Assembly: GCF_024171725.1 (NCBI RefSeq)
Contig: NZ_JAMTCG010000007.1
Coordinates: 124,001-188,000 of the forward strand
Direction of reading: 5' to 3'
DNA: 64,000 bases
From: Williamsia serinedens
Lineage (GTDB): Bacteria > Actinomycetota > Actinomycetes > Mycobacteriales > Mycobacteriaceae
This document shows, piece after piece, positions 38,394 through 48,877 of this stretch (its first letter is position 1; each line of letters starts with the position of its first letter). Under the pieces are notes generated by a model. It made no database searches. It worked only from the letters and a program-made list of their open reading frames with translations, and had not been told where the DNA came from. The position numbers and the translations under genes were made by a program.

Positions 38394-39424
38394 CCCGCTC
38401 GTCCACCCTCGAGGTCCCCGATGGGCCCTCCCCCGACGACCTGCACCCCGCCGACCGTGCCCGCGTCGAGCGCGGCTACGCGATCGCCGAACGTGTGACC
38501 GCCGAACACGGCCGGACCTACCACCTCGGGACGCGTCTGCTCCCGGCGCCGCGTCGCCGCGCGGTCTACGCGCTGTACGGCTTCGCCCGGCTGGTCGACG
38601 ACGTCGTCGACGTCGACCCGGACTCGGCCGTGACCGACGGTGTCCTCGACGCGTCGGAGTCGGTGTGGTCGGTGGACGGTGCCGAGGCCCTGGACCCGAC
38701 CGCCGTGGTGAACGCCCTCGACGACAGCCTGCGGCGCGCACTCGAGGCCCGCCGCACACCCGGTGCACGGTTGCCGGAGGACGCCGACGACCGGATCCTC
38801 GCCCTCGCGGACACGATCGTCGCGTTCGACATCCCCGAGGACCACTTCCGGGCGTTCATGACGTCGATGCGGATGGACCTGCCGGGTGACCCGCTGTTCA
38901 CCACGCGCTACGCCACCTTCGACGAGCTCGACGTCTACATGTACGGCTCGGCGTCGGTCATCGGTCTGCAGATGGTCCCGATCCTCGGCTCGAGCGACCC
39001 CGACGCCGCCCTCCCCCTGGCCGCGGCGCTCGGCGAGGCGTTCCAACTCACCAACTTCATCCGTGACGTCGGCGAGGACCTCGACCGCGGCCGGATCTAC
39101 CTGCCCACCGAGGAACTCGCGGCGTTCGGCGTCGACGAGGACATGCTCGCCCACGCGCGGCGCACCGGGATCAGCCCACGGCCCCTGCAGCGGGGCCTAG
39201 CGCACTGCATCGCGGTGACCCGGGCGCGGTATCGCGTCGCCGAGCCGGGCATCGCCCTGCTCGACCGACGCAGCCGGCCGGCGATCCGGGCCGCGTTCGA
39301 GCTCTACCGCGACATCCTCGAACAGGTCGAGGCGGCCGATCACCACGTGCTGGGGCGACGGGTCGTCGTCGGTGGTCCGCGTCGCGCGCGCCGTGCCGCG
39401 GCCGCCGTCGTCCGCGGCGGCTGA
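38390..39424 (+). CDS. crtB: Phytoene synthase CrtB
   Basis: CrtB joins two GGPP molecules to phytoene. The 344-residue prenyl synthase of the squalene/phytoene family has both Asp-rich motifs: ARLVDDVVDVD at about residues 66-76 and NFIRDVGEDLDRGRIYLP at about 222-239. The ATG overlaps the mptA stop as ATGA. It is separated from the crtI gene by mptA, although the three read as one transcription unit. A pair of palindromes lies at its 3' end. Confidence 0.95.
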   Translation: MTRSSTLEVPDGPSPDDLHPADRARVERGYAIAERVTAEHGRTYHLGTRLLPAPRRRAVYALYGFARLVDDVVDVDPDSAVTDGVLDASESVWSVDGAEALDPTAVVNALDDSLRRALEARRTPGARLPEDADDRILALADTIVAFDIPEDHFRAFMTSMRMDLPGDPLFTTRYATFDELDVYMYGSASVIGLQMVPILGSSDPDAALPLAAALGEAFQLTNFIRDVGEDLDRGRIYLPTEELAAFGVDEDMLAHARRTGISPRPLQRGLAHCIAVTRARYRVAEPGIALLDRRSRPAIRAAFELYRDILEQVEAADHHVLGRRVVVGGPRRARRAAAAVVRGG

Positions 39425-39455
39425 GCCGCCCGTCGATCCGGCGGCTGAGCCGCGG
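39416..39455. terminator. Two tandem copies of a 15-16-bp palindrome between convergent crtB and Rv2175c-like gene
   Basis: GGCGGC-TGA-GCCGCC (39416-39430) overlaps the crtB stop, and GGCGGCTGAGCCGCGG (39440-39455) follows after 9 bases. Either could fold as a short hairpin and serve as a bidirectional terminator for the facing genes. No T-tract is present. Confidence 0.4.
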
Positions 39456-39457
39456 CC

Positions 39458-39823
39458 TCAGAAGGCGAGAGCCTGTGCGCGCCGGATCATCTCGCGCGCC
39501 GAGTGCCCGTGCAGCGCCCGCGCGGGGTACTCGCCGAGGTCGTCCTGCACGGTGAACAGCCACTCCATGGCCTCGTCGCGGCTGAAGCCGCCGTCGAGCA
39601 GGACCTCGATGAGACCGGTCAGGTGCTTGGCGATGCCGTCGTCGTCGAAGAAGACCTCGGGGACGACGGGTTCGCCGTCCCGGGAGACCGCGAGGAGGTG
39701 ATGGTCGGCGACGAGGGTCCGGGTCCGGCCGACGGAGACGCCGAGTCGGCGGGCGACGGCCGACAGGTCGAGGACCGGCTCGTCGGCGGGCAGGACGTCA
39801 GCGGAGAGAGGCAGTGAGGCCAC
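39458..39823 (-). CDS. Small winged-helix DNA-binding protein, Rv2175c-like
   Basis: The protein has about 121 residues from GTG 39823. LDLSAVARRLGVSVGRTRTLVADHHLLAVSRDG is a helix-turn-helix at about residues 17-50, and the C-terminal domain has VPEVFFDDDGIAKHLTGLIEVLLDGGFSRDEAMEWLF. In M. tuberculosis Rv2175c is a DNA-binding substrate of the divergent kinase PknL, the same gene pair as here. A clear ribosome-binding site is lacking and the frame is open to 39955, so the N-terminus is uncertain; a Thr target near the start would depend on that choice. Confidence 0.82.
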   Translation of the reverse strand: MASLPLSADVLPADEPVLDLSAVARRLGVSVGRTRTLVADHHLLAVSRDGEPVVPEVFFDDDGIAKHLTGLIEVLLDGGFSRDEAMEWLFTVQDDLGEYPARALHGHSAREMIRRAQALAF

Positions 39824-39947
39824 GAGGGGACACGGTACCCGGCGGGCGCGCGGCGTCCCCGCGTGTCCGGGCCCGACTAGGCTTGCCCGGCAGGGTCGCC
39901 ACGCGCCGCACGCGGGGCGGGAGTTCCCGCCGGAAGGGGTCGACGAC

Positions 39948-43195
<3,248 letters not shown>

Positions 43196-43227
43196 CCACC
43201 GAGCGTAGGCGCCGGGGGCGATGCGCG

Positions 43228-44550
43228 ATGATCGCCGTCATGTCCACGTTCCGTCCGGCGGTCGCGACCGTGCCGGCCCGACCGCTCCTCACGGGGTGGT
43301 CCCCGTCCCGCGCGGTGATCTCCGCCATCGTCGTCGCGTTCGCGCTGACCGCGATGATCCGGGTGACGGGTACCCCCTTCACGCACTCGTTCGGCCGGTT
43401 CGACCGCATCGACATCGACGTCTACCGCCTCGGCGCGCAGATGTGGCGCAACGGCGGCTCGCTGTACGCCTCCGGGTCGATGCCGTTCACCACCGACGGC
43501 ATCTGGCTGCCGTTCACCTACCCGCCGTTCGCGGCGCTGTCGTTCCTGCCGTTCACCGTCGTGCCGCTGGTGGTGGCCGGGACCGTCATGGCGGTCGTGA
43601 CGCTGGTGGCGACGGTGGTGGGCACGGCGATCGTGGTGCGTGCACTGCGGATCGGGTCGTCGACGAACCAGCGGTGGATCGTCCTCGCGGTGTCGACGGT
43701 GGCGCTGTGGACCAACCCGTACTGGATGACCCTGGGCTTCGGGCAGATCAACGTCGTGCTGCTCGTGCTCGTGGCCTACGACCTGCTGGTGCTCGGACCG
43801 CGCGGCTCCCGCTGGCACGGCGTCCTCGTCGGTGTCGCGGCCGCCATCAAGCTGACCCCGTTGGCCTTCGTCCTGTGGTTGGTCGTCCGACGGGACAGAC
43901 GCGCGGTGGCCAGGGCCCTGGCGACGTTCGCCGCCGCCGCGGTGATCGCGCTCGTGTGGGCGCCGTCGGACTCCATCCGGTACTGGAGCCACACGGTCTT
44001 CCACACCGACCGGATCGGCGACCTCGCCGGTGGGATCAACCAGAGCGTCAACGGGATGTGGATCCGGCTGCTCGGATCCGGTGCCGGGGAGCAACTGGTG
44101 TGGGCGTCGTCGGTGCTCGTGCTGACCGCACTCGCGTGGGTCGCCATCGCGCGGGCGCGGCGGGTCGGCGGCGACGTCCTCGGCGTGTGCGTCACCGCGG
44201 TGTGGGCGGTGATGGTGTCACCGACGTCGTGGGCGCACCACTGGGTGTGGGCGGTCCCCGCGGTGCTGGCGCTCGCCGCAGCCGCCTGGCGCAGTGATCA
44301 TCTACGGACGCGGCGATCACTGCTCGCCACCGCGATGGCCGGACTGGTCGTCGTCGGCGTCGCGCCGTTCCAGTTCTTCCACGGCGACCCGACGCGGTGG
44401 TCGGCGGTGCAGACGGTGCTGGGCAACGCGTTCTGCCTGTGGGGACTCGGCCTGCTGGTCGTGATGGTCGTGCTCGGACGGGCCGGCCCGTCCACGCCGC
44501 GGGACGGTCAGGCGGCGGGTTCGGACCGGACGGTCGTCGCCGGCGGCTGA
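43228..44550 (+). CDS. GT87 (DUF2029) alpha-(1->2)-mannosyltransferase, Rv2181-like
   Basis: The 440-residue polytopic GT-C protein has an early FDRIDIDVYRLGAQMWRNGGSLY (catalytic Asp region) and FTYPPFAALSFLP, then NQSVNGMWIRLLG and SPTSWAHHWVWAVP, the DUF2029 hallmarks. Rv2181 adds alpha-1,2 mannose branches to lipomannan/lipoarabinomannan, so it should act after MptA on the outer membrane face. The ATG at 43228 or 43240 could start it. Its 3' end overlaps plsC on the other strand by 43 bases. Confidence 0.87.
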   Translation: MIAVMSTFRPAVATVPARPLLTGWSPSRAVISAIVVAFALTAMIRVTGTPFTHSFGRFDRIDIDVYRLGAQMWRNGGSLYASGSMPFTTDGIWLPFTYPPFAALSFLPFTVVPLVVAGTVMAVVTLVATVVGTAIVVRALRIGSSTNQRWIVLAVSTVALWTNPYWMTLGFGQINVVLLVLVAYDLLVLGPRGSRWHGVLVGVAAAIKLTPLAFVLWLVVRRDRRAVARALATFAAAAVIALVWAPSDSIRYWSHTVFHTDRIGDLAGGINQSVNGMWIRLLGSGAGEQLVWASSVLVLTALAWVAIARARRVGGDVLGVCVTAVWAVMVSPTSWAHHWVWAVPAVLALAAAAWRSDHLRTRRSLLATAMAGLVVVGVAPFQFFHGDPTRWSAVQTVLGNAFCLWGLGLLVVMVVLGRAGPSTPRDGQAAGSDRTVVAGG

Positions 44551-45233
44551 GAGGTGCCGTCGGCGGCCTTCTTCAGGCTCGCCGCGTAGATGTCGACGTA
44601 TTGCTGACCGGACAGGCGCATCAGCTCGTACATGATCTCGTCGGTCACGGCCCGCTCGATGAAGCGGTTGCCGTTCATGCCCTCGAACCGTGAGAAGTCC
44701 AGCGGCTTGCCGATCTTGACGGTGATCTGCGCGGGACGCGGGATGGTGGTCCCGGGCGGGTTGAGCTTCTCGGTGTTGATCATCGCGACCGGGATGACCG
44801 GCACGCCGGTCTCCATGGCGATACGGGCGAGACCGGTCTTGCCCTTGAACAGCCGCCCGTCCGGGGAACGGGTGCCCTCGGGGTACATCCCCATCAGCTC
44901 ACCCTCCTCGAGCTTGCGGCGCGCGGCGATGAGTGCACCCGCCGCCGCGTCGGCGCCGGTGCGGTCGATGGGGATCTGTCCGACGGCCGTGAAGAACCAG
45001 CGCTGGAAGCCGCCCTTGAGACCGGTCCCGGTGAAGTACTCGCTCTTCGCGAGGAAGTAGATGCGACGCGGCACGGCCATCGGCAGGTAGAAGCTGTCCA
45101 CGACCGCGAGGTGGTTGCTGGCGAGGATCGCCGGCCCCCGCGACGGCAGGTTCTCCAGACCCTCGACGCGCGGCCGACCGATCAGTTTCAGGAACGGCCC
45201 CAGCAGGACGTACTTGAACAGCCAGTACCACAT
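44508..45233 (-). CDS. plsC: 1-acyl-sn-glycerol-3-phosphate acyltransferase (PlsC family, Rv2182c-like)
   Basis: The 241-residue enzyme carries the PlsC motifs NHLAVVD (HxxxxD, about residues 40-46) and MYPEGTRSPDGR. It makes phosphatidate from lysophosphatidate at the membrane. The ATG at 45233 (MWYWLFKYVLLGP) follows GGAG and gives the same N-terminus as Rv2182c; an upstream GTG at 45257 lacks that support. It converges on the mannosyltransferase with a 43-base overlap of coding ends. Confidence 0.92.
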   Translation of the reverse strand: MWYWLFKYVLLGPFLKLIGRPRVEGLENLPSRGPAILASNHLAVVDSFYLPMAVPRRIYFLAKSEYFTGTGLKGGFQRWFFTAVGQIPIDRTGADAAAGALIAARRKLEEGELMGMYPEGTRSPDGRLFKGKTGLARIAMETGVPVIPVAMINTEKLNPPGTTIPRPAQITVKIGKPLDFSRFEGMNGNRFIERAVTDEIMYELMRLSGQQYVDIYAASLKKAADGTSQPPATTVRSEPAA

Positions 45234-45346
45234 CGCCCGACTCCGATCCTCGCTCACACCCGGCCCACCGGCGTGTCACACCCGACACAACCGCGCGCCG
45301 ATGTCGCCTGCGACACCACCGCGCCGGGTGCCGACTCTACCCACCC

Positions 45347-46318
45347 TCAGCGGGTGGCGTGTACCGGTGACAGATCGCTGCGCGCGATGGCCGAGGCGCC
45401 GATGACCCCGGCCGCCTCACCGAGTTGGGTGCCCCGGATCCGGGCCAGCCGACGGTGCCCACTGCCCGTCAGCAACGTCCCGTAGTGGTCGCGCGCCTCG
45501 TCGAGGAACAGGCCGCTCGACGCACCCACGCCCCCGGCCAACACGATCAGGTCGGGGTCGAAGACGTCGGCGATCAGCGCCAGGCCGTAGCCCAGCCAGC
45601 GGGAGAAGTCGGCCACTGCGGCGAGGCCCATCGGGTCGCCGTCGTGTGCGGCGGCGGCGACGCGCCGACCGGTCAACGACCCCGGGTCGACCGCGGTCTC
45701 CCGCGCGAGCGGGCTCGTCCGGTGCTTCCCGGCGGCCACCAGCTCGACGACGTTGTCCACCAGGGCCGTCCCGCTGCAGTAGCGCTCCCAGCACCCGCGC
45801 TTGCCGCAGGGGCAGGGACGGCCGTCGGGGACGACCGGCAGGTGGCCGAGTTCGGGGGCGACACCGTTGCTGCCCCGGAACACCTCGCCCTCGAGCAGCA
45901 GACCGGCACCGATGCCGGTTCCGATGGCCAGGACCAGGGTGACGTGCCCGCCCGCGGCGGCACCGAAGCGTCGCTCGGCCACGGCCGCGGCGTTCGCGTC
46001 GTGCTCACACGAGACGGGCAGACCGATCCGCTCGCTCATCCGGGCGGCGACGGGCACCTCACGCCACGGCAGGTGCGGGGCGAACCGGACGACGGACCGG
46101 TCGGGGGTGAGGAACCCCGCGATGGCGAGTCCGACGGCGGCCACCTCGGACCGCGAGCGCAGGTCGTCGACGAGCCACTCCAGGCACTGCTCGAGGGCCG
46201 GCGCGGTGGTGGGGGTCTGCGCCCGCTGCGAGTCGTGGATCTGCCCGCGGTCGTCGACGACGGCGGCGCGGATGCTGGTGCCCCCGATGTCGATGCCGAT
46301 CGTCAGCGGCCCGCTCAC
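45347..46318 (-). CDS. glk: ROK-family glucokinase
   Basis: The 323-residue sugar kinase has the phosphate loop TIGIDIGGTSIRAAVVD, the catalytic EHDANAAAVAE, the IGTGIGAGLLLEG loop, and the zinc motif CPCGKRGCWE (about residues 164-173), diagnostic of ROK kinases. Glucose is the likely substrate by family and by its similarity in position to corynebacterial glk. ROK repressors are excluded because no N-terminal helix-turn-helix is present. The GTG overlaps the preceding gene as GTGA. Confidence 0.9.
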   Translation of the reverse strand: MSGPLTIGIDIGGTSIRAAVVDDRGQIHDSQRAQTPTTAPALEQCLEWLVDDLRSRSEVAAVGLAIAGFLTPDRSVVRFAPHLPWREVPVAARMSERIGLPVSCEHDANAAAVAERRFGAAAGGHVTLVLAIGTGIGAGLLLEGEVFRGSNGVAPELGHLPVVPDGRPCPCGKRGCWERYCSGTALVDNVVELVAAGKHRTSPLARETAVDPGSLTGRRVAAAAHDGDPMGLAAVADFSRWLGYGLALIADVFDPDLIVLAGGVGASSGLFLDEARDHYGTLLTGSGHRRLARIRGTQLGEAAGVIGASAIARSDLSPVHATR

Positions 46319-46698
46319 GTGGGGTGCACCTCGACGGTGATCGGCTGGAACGAGCCGCCTCGTCCGGCCGGACCACGGCCGTCGGTCCGGACGCGGGTCC
46401 GACGCCCCCGGTCGCCGCCGACCTCATCCAGAGCGGCCGAGATGGCCTGCAGCGCGGCGATGAGAGCGGTGAGGACGCGGTTCACCAGCTCGGTGATCTC
46501 GACGACGATCGCGTCGACGGCGGCGCGGACCGCCGGGCCCATGTCGACCGGCGGCCGGGCGGGGTCACGGACCTCGACGTTCTCCCCGATGACGGTCGTC
46601 GCGAAGTTCTCGACCCGGTCCAGCAGTGCGAGGACGAGCGCACGCAGCGGGTCGGTGTCCGCGGCGTCGCGACGCCCGTCGGCACCCGAGCTGTCCAT
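46315..46698 (-). CDS. Conserved hypothetical protein (Rv2183c-like)
   Basis: The 127-residue protein has an N-terminal polar stretch, a helical central part (ALVLALLDRVENFATTVIGE, then AVRAAVDAIVVEITELVNRVL), amphipathic rather than fully membrane-spanning, and a Gly/Arg tail. No motif assigns a function. It lies between the ArsA-like ATPase and glucokinase, as Rv2183c does after Rv2184c, and overlaps glucokinase by GTGA. It could be an accessory subunit of the ArsA-like protein, but that is a guess from position. Confidence 0.7.
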   Translation of the reverse strand: MDSSGADGRRDAADTDPLRALVLALLDRVENFATTVIGENVEVRDPARPPVDMGPAVRAAVDAIVVEITELVNRVLTALIAALQAISAALDEVGGDRGRRTRVRTDGRGPAGRGGSFQPITVEVHPT

Positions 46699-46769
46699 GC
46701 GTTCCTGTACTCCCTGGCGATCGATGTCGACGTCGTGCGGCGCCGGTGGCGTCCCGCGGTCGTCGGTCC

Positions 46770-47960
46770 TCAGTCGTCGGCGTGACCCGCCCGCGGCCAC
46801 ACCGCGGGATCCGGGGTGAACCGGACACTCAGCGTCCCATCATCCCATCGGGCGTCCAGGACCGTACACCGGCGCAGCACCGAGGGCAGTGTCACCCGGT
46901 GCCGGACACCGCTCAGCGTCACCAGCAGGTCGTCGCCGGAGCGGCCGAGGGCCAGCGTGTCGGGGTCCGGCAGCGGTTGACGCCAGGAGAGCCGGTAGAC
47001 CGACGACAGACCGGTTCCCGACACGTGCTCGACCTCCGCCGCCGCGGAGCCCGCCGGCGCGGGCGGGCCGTCGGGGACCTCGATCCCCAGGCGACGCAGG
47101 GCGGCGACCGTGCGTGGTTCCACCGACAGCTCATGGGCGACGGTGACCGGCAATGCCGGACCACGGTGCGCGGGAACGAGATCCCGACCGTCGTCGCGTC
47201 CGCGGTTGACGACGACACCGCAGGTGCTGATCCCCATCAGGTCGAGCGCGGCGAGCAGACGGTGGGTGGCCTCGCGCCCGTGGTCGCCCGCCGGGGTGAC
47301 GAGGTGCGCGCGCGTGACGCTGGGGTCGACGAGGAGCCCGGCGATGTCCGCGCAGTCGGCGGCGAGCTGGTCGACGACGCCGGCCCCGCCCGCGAGGCGC
47401 GGGGTCTCCGCGGCGCCGGCGAGTCGTCGGTGCCGCGGCCAGATCCGCTCCAGGTACCCCGCGACGAGGCCGGGCACGCCCAGGAACCCGATGGGGTCGA
47501 TGCCGCCCGAGCAGTCGACGACGATCCGCCTCCACCGGCCGGACACGGCCTCGTCGCGGATGCGTCGCCAGGCGAGCATCTGCTCCACACCGGGCATGCC
47601 CGCGAGTTCCTCGGGGTCGATGGCCGCGACGTCGGCGGCGAGACCGCCGGCGAGCGAGACCGGCCCCCGCAGGATCGCCCAGCTCTCCCCCAGCATCGCC
47701 AGGGTGTCCAGCTCGAGCAGGTGCGCCTGCTGGGACACCGCGACCGGTGTGCCCGGGGTCGAGTAGACGCCGAACACCCGCGAGGCCTGTCGGAAGCGGT
47801 CGAGGGTGACGAGCAGGGTGCCGCCGGCATCGGACCGGTCCGGGATGGCCTGTCGCACACGACGACTCGACGTCGCACCGACGGCGACGGCGGCGGCGAC
47901 GGTCGAGACGCCCGCGCCCCCCGGGCCGAGCACGACGTGGACGGGTGCGACGTCGATCAG
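46770..47960 (-). CDS. ArsA-like ATPase-family protein with degenerate P-loop (Rv2184c-like), apparent CTG start
   Basis: The protein has about 396 residues. The N-terminus VHVVLGPGGAGVSTVAAAVAV sits where ArsA/Get3 proteins have GKGGVGKT, but both lysines are missing, so nucleotide hydrolysis is doubtful. IVVDCSGGIDPIGFLGVPGLV resembles a switch region. The C-terminus (LPSVLRRCTVLDARWDDGTLSVRF) is the HSP20-like domain of actinobacterial ArsA proteins. CTG 47960 overlaps the previous stop as CTGA and starts just before the first strand; the next GTG (47933) would truncate that strand. Function is unassigned. Confidence 0.78.
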   Translation of the reverse strand: MIDVAPVHVVLGPGGAGVSTVAAAVAVGATSSRRVRQAIPDRSDAGGTLLVTLDRFRQASRVFGVYSTPGTPVAVSQQAHLLELDTLAMLGESWAILRGPVSLAGGLAADVAAIDPEELAGMPGVEQMLAWRRIRDEAVSGRWRRIVVDCSGGIDPIGFLGVPGLVAGYLERIWPRHRRLAGAAETPRLAGGAGVVDQLAADCADIAGLLVDPSVTRAHLVTPAGDHGREATHRLLAALDLMGISTCGVVVNRGRDDGRDLVPAHRGPALPVTVAHELSVEPRTVAALRRLGIEVPDGPPAPAGSAAAEVEHVSGTGLSSVYRLSWRQPLPDPDTLALGRSGDDLLVTLSGVRHRVTLPSVLRRCTVLDARWDDGTLSVRFTPDPAVWPRAGHADD

Positions 47961-48403
47961 CCTTCCACCCGCTTCTTCAGTTCCTTCAGGGCCGCGTCGG
48001 TGATGGCCTTCTCCGCGCGGCGCTTCAGGGCCCCGATGATGGGGATGGCGAGGTCCACGGTCAGCTGGTAGGTGACCTTCGTGGAACCGGATGCCTGCTG
48101 CACCAACGTGTATCGGCCGTGCTGCGCCGTCTGCAGCTCGCTCCTGACGAGGTCCCACTCCACCGACCGACCGTCGGCCCCCCAGGTGTAGGCGAGTTCG
48201 TAGGTGTCACGGAGGACACCCGCGTCGAGACGGAAGCGGACCCGTCGAGCGCGTCCGGGCCCGTCCGGGTCGCCGGGCTCGGTCACGGTCACCTCGTCGG
48301 CGGCCGAGACCCATTCGGGGTAGCGCTCGAAGTCGGCGATGACGTCCATGACGGCGTCCGGGTCGGCGCTGACGACGATGGACTGCTCTGTGCTGTCGGC
48401 CAT
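47957..48403 (-). CDS. SRPBCC/START-like lipid-binding protein (Rv2185c-like)
   Basis: The 148-residue protein matches the polyketide cyclase/dehydrase (SRPBCC) fold: MADSTEQSIVVSADPDAVMDVIADFERYPEWV at the N-terminus and a long amphipathic C-terminal helix (IPIIGALKRRAEKAITDAALKELKKRVEG). It should bind a hydrophobic ligand in its barrel. No catalytic residues stand out. It is second of two tandem SRPBCC genes and is coupled to the ArsA-like gene by CTGA overlap, suggesting one functional unit. Confidence 0.85.
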   Translation of the reverse strand: MADSTEQSIVVSADPDAVMDVIADFERYPEWVSAADEVTVTEPGDPDGPGRARRVRFRLDAGVLRDTYELAYTWGADGRSVEWDLVRSELQTAQHGRYTLVQQASGSTKVTYQLTVDLAIPIIGALKRRAEKAITDAALKELKKRVEG

Positions 48404-48404
48404 C

Positions 48405-48815
48405 TCACACCCCTCCTGTCACCGCGACGTCCGCCCCGTCGGCGCCGACGGCGGGTTCACCCGCCGCCCTGCCGGACTCGAGTCGACGCTTCACCTCCGT
48501 GGACATCCGACGGCCCGCCACGCGACGACGGTGGTTCTCCGCGCCCGCACGGCCCGCCGCCCCGCCGGTCGGTTCGGCGTGGAGGAAGTAGTGCAGCACG
48601 AAGCCGTCGAGCACCGGCTGGCACCAGATCTCCATCGTGCCGGTGAGAGCACCGCCGACGCGCCAGCGCACGCCCTGCTCGCCGCGATCCTCGACCACCT
48701 CCAGGTGCAGGTCGGGCCACCAGCGTCGCCAGCGTGTCCGGTCGCCGACGACGGCGGCGACAGCGCGGGGCGACGCGGCCACGAAGGTCTCGTCGGCCAC
48801 CTGGACGCTGTTCAC
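48405..48815 (-). CDS. SRPBCC-family protein with basic C-terminal extension
   Basis: The 136-residue protein starts VNSVQVADETFVAASPRAVAAVVGDRTRWRRWWPDL, typical of SRPBCC barrels, and has a shortened fold followed by an Arg-rich helix. The GTG at 48815 aligns with the family start. It is one base from the next SRPBCC gene. In mycobacteria Rv2186c is at this place and fadD15 comes next; no fadD15 is present here, and pimB follows directly upstream. Confidence 0.78.
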   Translation of the reverse strand: MNSVQVADETFVAASPRAVAAVVGDRTRWRRWWPDLHLEVVEDRGEQGVRWRVGGALTGTMEIWCQPVLDGFVLHYFLHAEPTGGAAGRAGAENHRRRVAGRRMSTEVKRRLESGRAAGEPAVGADGADVAVTGGV

Positions 48816-48877
48816 CGGTCTAGCTTCACATACCCCGTCGCGGTCGCCGACCCCCGCGTGGCGCGCTGCGAGCACCG

